64,000 bases of DNA from Lysobacterales bacterium (GTDB lineage: Bacteria > Pseudomonadota > Gammaproteobacteria > Xanthomonadales > SZUA-5), in the NCBI GenBank assembly GCA_019187485.1, contig JABAQR010000024.1, positions 31,081 to 95,080 on the forward strand, read 5' to 3'. The notes below the pieces were generated by a model. The model ran no database searches, was not told where the DNA came from, and saw only the letters and a list, made by a program, of their open reading frames with translations. The position numbers and the translations under genes are program-made. Of this stretch, positions 40,928-50,933 are shown one piece after another. Position 1 is the stretch's first letter; every line of letters starts with the position of its first letter.

Positions 40928-41884
40928 ATGGTCGAAGCTCGTCACACCAAATACCAGCGCCTGATCGAGTACTGCAGCGGCCTGCCCGATGAATCCTGCG
41001 CAGTGGTGCATCCCTGCGACCGCGTGTCGCTCGAAGGCGCCTTCGAAGGCGCCCGCGTGGGTCTGATCCGACCGATTCTGGTCGGGCCGCGCGCGCGCAT
41101 CGAAAGCGTCGCGCGCGAGTTCGGGTTGGATCTGTCCGGCATCGAAATGGTCGACACTCCGCACAGCCACGCCTCGGCCGAGGTGGCGGCCGGACTGGTG
41201 CGCGAGGGCCGCGCGAGCATGCTGATGAAGGGCAGCCTGCACACCCACGAGCTGCTGTCGGCGGTGGTCGCACGCGAATCCGGGCTGCGCACCGGGCGTC
41301 GCGTCAGCCACTGCTTCGTCATGGACGTGCCCGTGCTCGACCGCGTGATCATCATCGCCGACGCCGGCGTCAACATCTTCCCGACGCTGGAGGAGAAGGT
41401 CGACATCGTGCAGAACGCGATCGACCTCGCGCACGCGCTCGGCAATCCGCAGCCGAAGGTGGCGATTCTCTCTGCCACCGAGGAAGTGAACCCGAAGATC
41501 CAGTCGACCATCGAGGCCGCTGCGCTGTGCAAGATGGCCGATCGCGGCCAGATCGCCGGCGGCCTGCTGGATGGCCCGCTCGCACTCGACAACGCGGTCG
41601 ACTTGAACGCCGCGCGGATCAAGAAGCTCGATTCTCCGGTGGCCGGGCGCGCCGACATCCTGATCGCACCCGACCTCGAGGCCGGCAACATGCTCGCCAA
41701 GAGCCTGTCCTTCATGGCCGACGCGGACGCCGCCGGCATCGTGCTCGGCGCGCGCGTGCCGGTGATCCTGACCAGTCGCGCGGACAGCGTGGAAACGCGC
41801 CTGGCTTCGGCGGCGATCGCGGTGCTGCTGGTGCATCACCGCCAGCGGTCGCTGCAACGCGCGCTCGTCGGCAATGCCGCATGA
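40928..41884 (+). CDS. pta: Phosphate acetyl/butyryltransferase
   Basis: Pta/Ptb family enzyme interconverting acyl-CoA and acyl-phosphate. The protein is 318 residues. SMLMKGSLHTHELL, RRVSHCFVMDVP and VAILSATEEVNPKI are family motifs, and APDLEAGNMLAKSL is the C-terminal signature. It is a short form without the N-terminal DRTGG domain of E. coli Pta. GGAG precedes ATG 40928. The stop overlaps the ackA start (ATGA), so the two work as a pair. Confidence 0.9.
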   Translation: MVEARHTKYQRLIEYCSGLPDESCAVVHPCDRVSLEGAFEGARVGLIRPILVGPRARIESVAREFGLDLSGIEMVDTPHSHASAEVAAGLVREGRASMLMKGSLHTHELLSAVVARESGLRTGRRVSHCFVMDVPVLDRVIIIADAGVNIFPTLEEKVDIVQNAIDLAHALGNPQPKVAILSATEEVNPKIQSTIEAAALCKMADRGQIAGGLLDGPLALDNAVDLNAARIKKLDSPVAGRADILIAPDLEAGNMLAKSLSFMADADAAGIVLGARVPVILTSRADSVETRLASAAIAVLLVHHRQRSLQRALVGNAA

Positions 41885-43044
41885 CGCCGCGCTGCCTGGT
41901 GCTGAACGCGGGCTCGTCCAGCCTGAAATTCGGCCTGTACGAGGAGGACGGGACCTGCCAGTTGCGCGGGGTGATCGGCGATCTGCCCTCCGCGCCGGTG
42001 TTTCGTGCGCGCGCGGCCGGCGTGGACTGGCCGCAACAAGCCTTGCCGGGCGAAACCGGTCACGAGTCTGCGGTCGCCTGGCTGCTCGATCGGTTGCACG
42101 AAAGAGGCATTCGCTTCGACGCGGTCGGTCATCGCGTGGTGCATGGCGGCATGCGCTACGCCGAACCGGCGCGCGTCGACGCCGCGGTGCTGGCCGAGCT
42201 CGAGGCGCTGGCGTCGCTGGCGCCGCTGCACCAGGGACACAATCTCGCCGGGATTCGCGAAATCGCGGCGCGTCATCCCGATCTGCCGCAGATCGCCTGT
42301 TTCGACACCGCCTTCCATCGCGGCAACGCCGACCTCGTGCAACGCTACGCGCTGCCGGACGCGCTGCACCGTGCCGGCATCCGTCGCTACGGCTTCCACG
42401 GGCTGTCCTACCAGCACCTCGCGGCGGTGCTGCCGACGCTCGACGCGCGCGCCGCGGCCGGGCGCACGATCGCGCTGCATCTCGGCCACGGCGCCAGCCT
42501 GTGCGCGTTGCGCGGCGGCGCCAGCGTCGCCAGCAGCATGGGTTTCTCGGCGCTCGACGGCGTCCCGATGGCCACCCGCTGCGGGCAGATCGACCCCGGC
42601 GTGATACTGCACCTGCTGCGCGGCGGCATGGACGCCGACGCGGTGGAGGATCTGCTGTACCAGCGCAGCGGCCTGCTCGGCGTGTCCGGCTTCTCCGGCG
42701 ACATGCGCGTGCTGCTGGCGAGCGCCGATGCGGCTGCGCGCACTGCGGTCGATTTGTTCGTGTTGCGGATCGTGCGCGAGGTCGGCGCGCTTGCGGCGAT
42801 GCTCGGCGGCCTCGACGCCTTGGTGTTCACCGGTGGCATCGGCGAACACGCGGCGCCGGTGCGTGCGGCGATCGTCGACACCCTGGGCTGGCTCGGCGCG
42901 CGCCTCGACGCCGACGCCAACGCGCGTCACGCGACGCGGATCGCCGCGAGGGACAGCGCGATCGGTGCGTACATCGTGCCGGCCGATGAGGAGGGCGTGA
43001 TCGCGCAGGCGGCGCTGCGGCTCGCTTGCGGCCGCGCGCTATGA
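41881..43044 (+). CDS. ackA: Acetate kinase
   Basis: ATP-dependent kinase of acetate (or another short acid), making ATP from acyl-phosphate with Pta. The protein is 387 residues. It begins [39 protein letters not shown] and FTGGIGEHA are all present. It is translationally coupled to pta. Confidence 0.95.
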   Translation: MTPRCLVLNAGSSSLKFGLYEEDGTCQLRGVIGDLPSAPVFRARAAGVDWPQQALPGETGHESAVAWLLDRLHERGIRFDAVGHRVVHGGMRYAEPARVDAAVLAELEALASLAPLHQGHNLAGIREIAARHPDLPQIACFDTAFHRGNADLVQRYALPDALHRAGIRRYGFHGLSYQHLAAVLPTLDARAAAGRTIALHLGHGASLCALRGGASVASSMGFSALDGVPMATRCGQIDPGVILHLLRGGMDADAVEDLLYQRSGLLGVSGFSGDMRVLLASADAAARTAVDLFVLRIVREVGALAAMLGGLDALVFTGGIGEHAAPVRAAIVDTLGWLGARLDADANARHATRIAARDSAIGAYIVPADEEGVIAQAALRLACGRAL

Positions 43045-43076
43045 TCCGCGCCCTTCGAACACCGGACAGGACGGAC

Positions 43077-44477
43077 ATGAGCTGGGCGACGGTCAAGGAC
43101 GCGCTGGGTGGCAAGCACGCCGAAGGCAGCACGATCACGGTCAAGGGCTGGGTGCGCACGCGCCGCGACTCCAAGGCCGGCATCTCCTTCATCCAGGTCA
43201 ACGACGGCTCCTGCCTCGCCAACCTCCAGGTGGTCGCGCCGGCGACCTTGTCCAACTACACAGGCGAAGTGCAGCACCTGACCGCCGGCTGCGCGATCGA
43301 GGCCGATGGCACGCTGGTGCGCTCGCAGGGCCAGGGCCAGGCCTTCGAGATCCAGGCCAGCGCGGTGCGTGTGGTCGGCCTCGTGGACGATCCCGAGACC
43401 TACCCGATCCAGCCGAAGGCGCACTCCTACGAGTTCCTGCGCGAAGTGGCGCACCTGCGCCCGCGCACCAACACCTTCGGCGCGGTCACCCGCGTGCGCC
43501 ACGCGATCATGCAAGCGATCCACGGCTTCTTCGACCGCCAGGGCTTCTGCTGGGTCAACACGCCGATCATCACCGCCAGCGATTGCGAGGGCGCCGGCCA
43601 GTTGTTCCGGGTGTCGACGCTGGACCTCGTCAACCTGCCGCGCACCGACGCCGGCAAGGTCGACTTCGCGCAGGACTTCTTCGGCAAGGAGGCCTACCTG
43701 ACGGTCTCCGGCCAGCTCGCGGTGGAGGCCTACTGCCTCGCGCTGAGCCGCGTCTACACCTTCGGCCCGACCTTCCGCGCCGAGAACTCGAACACCCCGC
43801 GCCACCTCGCCGAGTTCTGGATGATCGAGCCGGAAATCGCCTTCGCCGACCTCAACGACGACGCCAACCTCGCCGAGGCGCTGCTGAAGAGCGTGTTCCG
43901 CGACATCCTCGAGCGCTGCGGCGAGGACCTGCGCTTCTTCGACGACCGCGTGCTCAAGGGCGTGATCGCGCGCCTCGAGAACTTCGTCGCCGCCGAGTTC
44001 GCGCGCATCGACTACACCGACGCGATCGCGATCCTGCAGAAGTCCGGCAAGGCCTTCGAGTACCCGGTCAGTTGGGGCGTGGACCTGCAGACCGAGCACG
44101 AGCGCTACTTGAGCGAGGAGCACGTCGGCCGCCCGGTGGTGGTGATGAACTACCCCGAGCAGATCAAGGCCTTCTACATGCGCATGAACGACGACGGCCG
44201 CACCGTCGCGGCGATGGACGTGCTCGCACCCGGCATCGGCGAGATCATCGGTGGCAGCCAGCGCGAGGAGCGCCTCGACCTGCTCGACGCGCGCATGGTC
44301 AAGTACGGCCTCGACCCGCAGCACTACCAGTGGTACCGCGATTTCCGCCGCTACGGCAGCGTGCCGCACGCCGGCTTCGGCCTCGGCTTCGAGCGCCTCG
44401 TGGCCTACGTCACCGGCATGGCCAACATTCGCGACGTGATCCCGTACCCGCGCACGCCGGGGAACGCGGCTTTCTGA
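43077..44477 (+). CDS. asnS: Asparaginyl-tRNA synthetase
   Basis: Class IIb synthetase, 466 residues. The OB-fold anticodon domain is at the N-terminus ([14 protein letters not shown]). Motif 2 is [20 protein letters not shown]; this FRAENSNT sequence separates AsnRS from AspRS. Motif 3 is [10 protein letters not shown]. The start at ATG 43077 ([10 protein letters not shown]) is favoured over 43026. AsnRS presence implies direct charging of tRNA-Asn. Confidence 0.96.
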   Translation: MSWATVKDALGGKHAEGSTITVKGWVRTRRDSKAGISFIQVNDGSCLANLQVVAPATLSNYTGEVQHLTAGCAIEADGTLVRSQGQGQAFEIQASAVRVVGLVDDPETYPIQPKAHSYEFLREVAHLRPRTNTFGAVTRVRHAIMQAIHGFFDRQGFCWVNTPIITASDCEGAGQLFRVSTLDLVNLPRTDAGKVDFAQDFFGKEAYLTVSGQLAVEAYCLALSRVYTFGPTFRAENSNTPRHLAEFWMIEPEIAFADLNDDANLAEALLKSVFRDILERCGEDLRFFDDRVLKGVIARLENFVAAEFARIDYTDAIAILQKSGKAFEYPVSWGVDLQTEHERYLSEEHVGRPVVVMNYPEQIKAFYMRMNDDGRTVAAMDVLAPGIGEIIGGSQREERLDLLDARMVKYGLDPQHYQWYRDFRRYGSVPHAGFGLGFERLVAYVTGMANIRDVIPYPRTPGNAAF

Positions 44478-44646
44478 GGAGGCCGGTCTCCGGGCGACGG
44501 GTGCGACGCGACGCCAGGTGCCGCGATTCGGGTTGCGCTGCACGCGTCGCTCCCGCCACAAACCTTGCGACTGCTCTCCGGAATCGAGAGGTGTTCGACC
44601 TGTGGCCCGATACCCGACCACGCCGTGCGGCTCGCCGCGACGGTGG

Positions 44647-46182
44647 TTAGTCGCGCCAGCGCAGCAATGCGGCCACGACCGGGCCTTCGCGCGGGTCGCC
44701 GAGGCGCGAGACCAGCAGTGGTTGCAATAACCCACCATCGCTGCCGAGCGGGTGCAGCGGCCGGTTCAGGCCCTGCAGCGTCGCCAGCGCGCTGACGATC
44801 ACGTAGTCGCAGGCGCGCGCGGTGCGCGCCCCGTTGGCGTCCAGTACCTGTGGTGGCGTGCGCCGCACTGCGTGGTGCGCGTGCAGCGAGACCAGCGCCG
44901 GCTGGGTCGTGTAGATGCAGGCGTTTTCCGGCACGCGCTCGCCGGCGCTGCGCGCGAGCAGTACCAGCCGATGCGAGATCTCCGCGAACTGCGCCGGATC
45001 GGTGCTCGCGAACCAGCCTGCGCTGCGGCGGTAGCTGCCCAGATCCGCATCGATGGTCGGCGAGACGCTGCGCCGCAGGGTGTGCCACCAGGCATCCGAC
45101 GCCGGCACCAGCACCGCCGCGAGCGCGAGCGCGGCCAGCGCGGGTGTGGGCAACGGCATGCGTTTGCCGACGGCGAGGGCCACGGCGCTACGCCACGCGT
45201 ACAACAGCAGCGCCGGCAATGCGACGCCGAGCAGGCGCGAGGATTCGGCCGGATACGGCCAGACCAGTACCAGCGGCAGGTAGCCGGTGAGGAACAGTGC
45301 CGGCAGTTCGCGCGTGCGCAAGCCGCGCCACAGCGTCGGCAGCGCGAGTGCGAGCAGCAGCGCGCCGGCTACGACGCTCGCCGTGCTCGCCGGGAAGGCC
45401 GGCGACAGGCCTTGCGCAAATCCCGTGAACTGACCGGCGACCCATTCGAGCGGGCGCTCGCGCAAGACCCGCAGCAGCAGCGGCCAGGCATCGCCGTAAC
45501 CGGCGCGCACCTCGACGCTGGCGCGGAAAATGCCCCAGCCGAGCATGGGCAACAGCGCCAGCGCGCTCGCCGCCAGCACGCGCCAGCGACCGGCACCCCG
45601 CGCCAGCGCCCACGCAGCCAGCGCCGGTACCAGCGGCAATCCGGCGTTGCGCACCAGGCACAGCAGTCCCGCGAGTAGCGCCAGCACCCACAGTCGGTGG
45701 CTCGCCTCGTCCGCCGCATCAGCGTGCCAGAAGCACAACGCGAGCAGCGCCAGGAACAGCGGTTCCGAGCTGAGCTCCAGCGCCCACGGGAAGTGCCACG
45801 GGAACAGCAGGCAGGGCAACAGCAGGGCCAGCCCCGCGGCGATCGAGCCAGCGGTGCGCGCAAACCACAGCGCCAGCGCGAGCGCGGTCGCCAGGCTGGT
45901 GCCGGCCTGCACCCACTGCGCGCGCAGGGTGTCGAGCGTGCCGCCGCCGAACAAGGACAGCACCGCCGGATAGCCCGGCGGGAACTGCGACTGCTGCCAG
46001 TGCGTCAGCGCGAGCGGATCGCGGCTGCCGCCGATGACATCGGCCATGTAGAGGTAGCTGACGCCGTCCGAGAACAGTCCGGCGTACTGCCACGGCCACC
46101 CCGTGGTCCACTGCAAGGCGAGGATCGCGGTCGAGCCGAGCAGCGCCAGCGTCCCGACCAGGCACGCGCCAGCCGGTTTCAC
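44647..46182 (-). CDS. Polytopic membrane protein, GT-C glycosyltransferase-like
   Basis: Protein of about 511 residues with ten or more membrane segments and a C-terminal soluble domain. LFSDGVSYLYMADVIGG in the first large loop has the acidic residue expected of GT-C enzymes (PMT/ArnT type) that use polyprenyl-linked sugars. FWHADAADEASHRLW lies in a later loop. GTG 46182 is preferred because GGAG is six bases upstream; a GTG at 46200 is also possible. It follows proA directly on the same strand. The function is inferred from topology alone. Confidence 0.6.
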   Translation of the reverse strand: MKPAGACLVGTLALLGSTAILALQWTTGWPWQYAGLFSDGVSYLYMADVIGGSRDPLALTHWQQSQFPPGYPAVLSLFGGGTLDTLRAQWVQAGTSLATALALALWFARTAGSIAAGLALLLPCLLFPWHFPWALELSSEPLFLALLALCFWHADAADEASHRLWVLALLAGLLCLVRNAGLPLVPALAAWALARGAGRWRVLAASALALLPMLGWGIFRASVEVRAGYGDAWPLLLRVLRERPLEWVAGQFTGFAQGLSPAFPASTASVVAGALLLALALPTLWRGLRTRELPALFLTGYLPLVLVWPYPAESSRLLGVALPALLLYAWRSAVALAVGKRMPLPTPALAALALAAVLVPASDAWWHTLRRSVSPTIDADLGSYRRSAGWFASTDPAQFAEISHRLVLLARSAGERVPENACIYTTQPALVSLHAHHAVRRTPPQVLDANGARTARACDYVIVSALATLQGLNRPLHPLGSDGGLLQPLLVSRLGDPREGPVVAALLRWRD

Positions 46183-46200
46183 ATGGCGCTCCGCGCCCAC

Positions 46201-47472
46201 TCAGCAGCGCACATGGTAGTCGCCCTCGATCACCCATTTGTAGCTGGTCAGTTCGGCCAGGCCCATCGGGCCGCGCGCGTGCAGGCGCTGGGTGGAGATC
46301 GCAACTTCCGCGCCGAGGCCGAGGGCGCCGCCGTCGGTGAAGCGCGTGCTCGCGTTCCAGTAGACCGCGGCGGAGTCGATGCGCTCGAGGAAGGTGGCGG
46401 CGAGTTCGGGGTTCTCGCTGAGGATGCCGTCCGAATGGCCACTCGAATGGCGCTCGATGTGCGCCATCGCCGCTTCGGCGTCGTCGACCACGCGGATGCC
46501 GAGCACCAGCGCGAGCCATTCGGTGTCGAAGTCCTGCGGCCCGGCCGGACGCACGCGCATTTCCGGGACCGCGTCGGCGAGCGGCAGGCTGGCATCGTCG
46601 CAGCGGAACTCGACGCCGTCGCCGCCGAGCAGCGCCACCAGCGCCGGGACGAAGCGAGCGGCGACCTCGCGGTGCACCAGCACGGTGTCGAGCGCATTGC
46701 AGACCGTCGGCCGCTGCACCTTGGCGTTGCGGATCACCGGCAGCGCGCGTTCCAGGTCCGCGTGGCGGTCGACGTACAGATGGCAGATGCCGATGCCGCC
46801 GGTGATCACCGGGATGCGGCTGTGCTGGCGGCAGAAGGCATGCAGGCCGGCGCCTCCGCGCGGGATGATCAGGTCGATCAGGTCGTCCTGCTGCAACAGC
46901 GCCAGGCTCGCCTCGCGTTCGCTGCGGTCGACGAACTGCAGCGCGTCGGCCGGCAGTCCGCAGTCGGCGAGCGCCTCGCGGGCGATGCCGAGCAGCACGC
47001 GGTTGCTGGCGATCGCCTCCTTGCCACCGCGCAGCACCGCCGCATTGCCGGTCTTGATCGCGAGTGCGGCGACGTCGATGGTCACGTTCGGGCGCGACTC
47101 GTAGATCACGCCGAGCACGCCGAGCGGCACGCGTCGCTTGTGCACCTGCAGCCCGCTGTCCAGCGTGCGCGCATCGAAGCGCTCGGCGAGCGGATCGGGC
47201 AGGCGCGCGAGTTGGCGCAGGTCCTGCGCGATCGCGCCAATGCGGCGCGTGTCGAGCAGCAGGCGATCGAGCATTGCCGGCGCCATTCCGGCGATCTCGC
47301 CAGCGGCGAGGTCGCTGCGGTTGGCGCTCTCGATCTCGCCGACGCGGTTCTCGAGCAGGCTCGCGAGCACGCCGAGGAAGGCGTCGCGGACCTCGCCGCT
47401 GGCGCGCTTCAGCGCCGCGCTGGCGCGGCGCGCGGCGCTTGCGAGGCCGCGCACTTCGTCTTGCAGGCTCAC
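46201..47472 (-). CDS. proA: Gamma-glutamyl phosphate reductase
   Basis: Second enzyme of proline synthesis, 423 residues. VIYESRPNVTIDVAAL, GGKEAIASNR and the cysteine of RPTVCNALDT are diagnostic; the C-terminal GPMGLAELTSYKW is also typical. The start is a GTG sharing bases with the proB stop (GTGA), which puts the two enzymes in one coupled unit and favours channeling of the unstable phosphate. Confidence 0.96.
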   Translation of the reverse strand: MSLQDEVRGLASAARRASAALKRASGEVRDAFLGVLASLLENRVGEIESANRSDLAAGEIAGMAPAMLDRLLLDTRRIGAIAQDLRQLARLPDPLAERFDARTLDSGLQVHKRRVPLGVLGVIYESRPNVTIDVAALAIKTGNAAVLRGGKEAIASNRVLLGIAREALADCGLPADALQFVDRSEREASLALLQQDDLIDLIIPRGGAGLHAFCRQHSRIPVITGGIGICHLYVDRHADLERALPVIRNAKVQRPTVCNALDTVLVHREVAARFVPALVALLGGDGVEFRCDDASLPLADAVPEMRVRPAGPQDFDTEWLALVLGIRVVDDAEAAMAHIERHSSGHSDGILSENPELAATFLERIDSAAVYWNASTRFTDGGALGLGAEVAISTQRLHARGPMGLAELTSYKWVIEGDYHVRC

Positions 47473-48563
47473 AGCATCACCAGGTCGTCGCGGTGGATGA
47501 ACTCGGGGCCGAAATCGTAGCCGAGGATGGTCTCGACTTCGCCGGAACGGCGGCCGGCGATGCGGCGCAGCTCCGCGGCGCTGTAGTTGGCGATGCCGCG
47601 CGCCAGCGCGCGCCCCTCGAGCGACTGCACGGTGATCGTGTCGCCGCGCTCGAACTCGCCGTTGATCGCGCGCACGCCGACGCCGAGCAGGCTCTTGCCC
47701 TGCGCCAGCGCCTGTTCCGCGCCGGCATCGATGGCGACGCCGACGCCGGTGCGCAGTCCGCCGAGGATGTAGCGCTTGCGTGCCTCGCGAGGTGGCGTCA
47801 GCGCGCTGAAGCGGGTGCCGTGCGCGGCGCCGTCGATGAGCGCGCGCAGGATCGACGGATCCTCGCCGCTGGCGATCACCACCTCGGTGCCGCCGCGGCG
47901 GGCGATGTCGGCGGCACGCAGCTTGGTCAGCATGCCGCCGGTGCCGAGCACGCCGGCGCGGCCGCCGGCGGCCTGCCACAGGGGCTCGGGAATCTCCGGA
48001 GAGTCCACGCGCGCGACCAGGCGCGCCTGCGGGCAGGTGCGCGGATCGGCGTCGTACAGGCCCTGCTGGTCGGTCAGCAACACCAGCAGGCGCGCGTCGA
48101 CCAGGTTGGCGACCAGCGCCGAGAGCTGGTCGTTGTCGCCGACGCGGATCTCCTCGGTGGCGACGGTGTCGTTCTCGTTGACGATCGCCAGCACGCGGTG
48201 CGCATGCAGTTCCTCGAAGGTGCGGCGGGCGTTGAGGTAGCTGCGGCGGTTCTCGAGGTCGGCGCGGGTCAGCAGCACCTGCGCGACGCGCTGGCCATAG
48301 TGGCCGCAGAGTTCACCGAGCAGCGCCATCAGCCGCGGTTGGCCGACCGCCGCCAGCATCTGCTTGGTCGCGACCCGGCGCTCGCCCGGTGCGATTCCGA
48401 GCACTTCGCGCCCGGCCGCCACCGCGCCCGAGGACACCCAGACGATTTCGTGCCCGTCCGCCAGCAGTTGCGCCAGCACCTTCGCATAGTCGATCAGCCG
48501 CGGCGCGTGCAGGCGCCCGTACTGGGTGACCGTGGAGGAGCCGATCTTGACGACGACGCGCAT
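47469..48563 (-). CDS. proB: Glutamate 5-kinase
   Basis: First enzyme of proline synthesis, 364 residues. The amino-acid kinase domain has VVKIGSSTVT, WVSSGAVAAG, NENDTVATEE and GTGGMLTKLRAA. A C-terminal PUA domain (LLGVGVRAINGEFERGD onward) is present as in E. coli. It is probably feedback-inhibited by proline, as in the family. Confidence 0.96.
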   Translation of the reverse strand: MRVVVKIGSSTVTQYGRLHAPRLIDYAKVLAQLLADGHEIVWVSSGAVAAGREVLGIAPGERRVATKQMLAAVGQPRLMALLGELCGHYGQRVAQVLLTRADLENRRSYLNARRTFEELHAHRVLAIVNENDTVATEEIRVGDNDQLSALVANLVDARLLVLLTDQQGLYDADPRTCPQARLVARVDSPEIPEPLWQAAGGRAGVLGTGGMLTKLRAADIARRGGTEVVIASGEDPSILRALIDGAAHGTRFSALTPPREARKRYILGGLRTGVGVAIDAGAEQALAQGKSLLGVGVRAINGEFERGDTITVQSLEGRALARGIANYSAAELRRIAGRRSGEVETILGYDFGPEFIHRDDLVML

Positions 48564-48644
48564 GGGCCGGGCGGGCGAGTGGCGAAGTGGGCGAGTCTAG
48601 TTTCCGGTCGGTGGGTTGTGGGTTCCGGAGCCGCGGGGATCGCC

Positions 48645-49712
48645 TCAGAACGACAAGCCCAGCCTCGCTTCCAGCACGTTCGGAGACACCTCGGCATCGC
48701 CGCGCGCGCCGTCGACACGCACGAAATTGGCGGTCAGGCGCAGGTGCCTGCCGAGGTGCCAGTTCGCACCGAGCGTGAGGTTGCGGGCCTTGCCGCCGCG
48801 CACGCCGGCGTCGTTGAGGTCGAGGTCGCTGATGCGCATTGCGAGCTCGAAGGCGCGACCGTCCTCGCCCAGTTCCGGCGCATCGACGGCGCCGTCGCGG
48901 TAGCTCGCGCGGTCGCCGCCGACGAAGCAGCCGGCCTGCAGGTACCAGCCGGAGAAGTCGGCGTCGGCGGCGCCACGGCGAGACAGGCGTGCGCGCAGAT
49001 ACTCGCCCTGCAGCGTCCACGGACCCGCGATCCACAGCGCCTCGACGCCGGCGCGGTGGATGCGCTCGACACCGACCAGGCTGCCGGTGTCCAGGCGGGT
49101 ACCGCCGATGCCGCTCTGCTCGACACGCGAGGACAGGTGGGCGAGACCGCCGTCGGGGGATTCGCTGGCGGCGGACAGCCCCAGATGCAGCACCCTGCCC
49201 GCATCGACCCAGGGCGTGTGGACCACTCGGGCGACCACCCCGGCGCCCTCCTGCGATCCGCGCAGATTGCCGTCGAAAGCGGACAGACTGTAGCGCCAGG
49301 TGGCGGTGGCGCGGCTGTATTCGAGGCCCAGTCGACGAGCGAGTGCGAAGGCGGCCGGCAGGCCCTGCTCCATGAACAGGGTGTAGCGGTCGGGTGTCAG
49401 TTCGTCCAGAAACATGGGTTGCTTGTACTGGCCGATGCGCACGGCGTGGCCACCACCGCGCCAGCGCAGGAACGCGTCGGTGGTGGTGTTTGCGTGTACG
49501 TCGAACTCGAGCTTGGCGTCGATGCCGCTCGTGCTCTTGAGCGCGGCCGAGAGTCGCGTCCGACGCGGATTGCGCCATTGCCGCGATGTGCCGTCCTGGT
49601 CGGTGCGCAGCCAGTCGTATTGGACGTTGCCGCCAGGCGCGATCTGCCAGTCGCGGGCGTCGGCCGTGGCCACGAGGCCGATCAGGCTGGACAGCAGGGC
49701 GAGGACGCGCAT
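48645..49712 (-). CDS. Outer-membrane porin, OprO/OprP family
   Basis: Beta-barrel protein of 355 residues with signal peptide MRVLALLSSLIGLVATADA. It has alternating hydrophobic strands, RRTRLSAALKSTSGIDAK and HAVRIGQYKQPMFLDEL, the latter a signature of phosphate-selective porins O/P. It ends in phenylalanine (EARLGLSF), the BAM recognition residue. No pst or pho genes are nearby. Selectivity cannot be told from sequence. Confidence 0.8.
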   Translation of the reverse strand: MRVLALLSSLIGLVATADARDWQIAPGGNVQYDWLRTDQDGTSRQWRNPRRTRLSAALKSTSGIDAKLEFDVHANTTTDAFLRWRGGGHAVRIGQYKQPMFLDELTPDRYTLFMEQGLPAAFALARRLGLEYSRATATWRYSLSAFDGNLRGSQEGAGVVARVVHTPWVDAGRVLHLGLSAASESPDGGLAHLSSRVEQSGIGGTRLDTGSLVGVERIHRAGVEALWIAGPWTLQGEYLRARLSRRGAADADFSGWYLQAGCFVGGDRASYRDGAVDAPELGEDGRAFELAMRISDLDLNDAGVRGGKARNLTLGANWHLGRHLRLTANFVRVDGARGDAEVSPNVLEARLGLSF

Positions 49713-49944
49713 GGACGTGGAGTGATGGAAAGTTCGAGGGCGATCTGCACGGATTCTGACGCCAAGCCCTTCGCGGCCATCCGCGTGACTTCGGGAATTA
49801 TGCGGGCAAGGGCTGTCGACCGGCAGCGGGCGCGGGCGGTCGTCGGTGCAACCGGATGCGCATGCGCGTTGTTGCGGCCGACCGCCGTCGACTCGCTCGG
49901 ACGCCGAGCCGCCCATCGCTTCCGGGCAGCTATGCTCCGCCGCC
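49713..49944. other. Divergent spacer between porin and DUF3426 genes
   Basis: About 230 bp between divergent starts, expected to hold both promoters. No clear -35/-10 pair or repeat stands out. Confidence 0.4.
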
Positions 49945-50865
49945 ATGTACACCCAGTGCCACCGCTGCCTGACCGTCTACCGCCTGCAGGCGGAGGTGCT
50001 GGCGCGCGCGCGCGGACAGTTCCGTTGCGGCCATTGCGGGGCGGTGTTCGACGGATTGGAGCGGTTGATCGAGCACCTGCCCGAGGCTTCGTTCCACGAG
50101 TTGCCGCATGCGGATGCGAGCGCGACACCGGTGGTGCTGAACATGCCGGCGATGCGACCGGCGCCGCGGCAGTCGCCCTTGTTCGCCGCGCCCGCCGCCG
50201 AGCACGATCCACACGAGCACATGCCGTCGCTGAGCGCGCGTCGCGAAGCCCGTTTGCCTGGGGATTTTCTGCATGATCGCGCCGACCGTGGCCGTGGCGC
50301 GCCCGCCCGCGACCAGGTGCCGGAGATGCGGGCGCCGCCGCGCATCGAGGGCGCCAGCCGTCGAGCGGCGGCGCTGCGGCCGTCAACGAATGCCGGCTGG
50401 TGGCTCGGCAGCCTGCTGCTGGCGATGCTCCTCGGTGCTCAGGTGGCTTGGGCGGAGCGTGCGTGGCTGTTGGAGGACTCGCGTGTGCGTCCCTGGCTCG
50501 ACCGTTTCTGCGATCGGGTCGGCTGCCAGTTGCCGATGCGCAGCGCGGTCGCTTCGATTCGCCTGGTCAGTCGCGAAGTGCGCCCGCATCCAGACGCACC
50601 GCAGGCGCTGCTGATCAGCGCCAGCATGATCAACGATGCCAGCTTCGTGCAGCGTTTCCCGGTCGTCGAGGTCACGCTGTCCGATCTTGGCGAACGCGCG
50701 ATCGCCCGCCGACGATTCCAGCCGGCCGAGTACCTCGCCGACGCCAGCAGTGGCGTGCGCGGCTTCCCGCCCGGCGCCACCGCACCGCTGGTGTTCGAAG
50801 TTGCCGATCCCGGCCGCGAGGCGGTTGCTTTCGAGTTCCGCTTCCTCGCGGCCGAAGCGCCATAG
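49945..50865 (+). CDS. Zinc-ribbon and DUF3426 membrane protein
   Basis: Protein of 306 residues. The N-terminal MJ0042-type zinc ribbon has CHRCLTVYRL and CGHCGAVFDG. A Pro/Arg-rich linker follows, then one membrane segment (LGSLLLAMLLGAQVAWA, about 152-168). The outer DUF3426 domain ends in FPPGATAPLVFEVADP. It commonly lies next to prmA in gammaproteobacteria, as here (convergent). The role is unknown. Confidence 0.85.
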   Translation: MYTQCHRCLTVYRLQAEVLARARGQFRCGHCGAVFDGLERLIEHLPEASFHELPHADASATPVVLNMPAMRPAPRQSPLFAAPAAEHDPHEHMPSLSARREARLPGDFLHDRADRGRGAPARDQVPEMRAPPRIEGASRRAAALRPSTNAGWWLGSLLLAMLLGAQVAWAERAWLLEDSRVRPWLDRFCDRVGCQLPMRSAVASIRLVSREVRPHPDAPQALLISASMINDASFVQRFPVVEVTLSDLGERAIARRRFQPAEYLADASSGVRGFPPGATAPLVFEVADPGREAVAFEFRFLAAEAP

Positions 50866-50933
50866 CGCGGGCACGGAGTGCTCCGGGTCCGGATCCCGCC
50901 CGGATGGAATCGCCTGCGGCGCGCGTCGTCCCG

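Noticed and set aside
47064..50276. 1070-codon open frame on the plus strand across proA, proB, the porin and the DUF3426 gene
   Set aside because: Antisense to well-supported genes, with Arg/Ala-rich low-complexity composition. It is an artefact of high GC at third codon positions.
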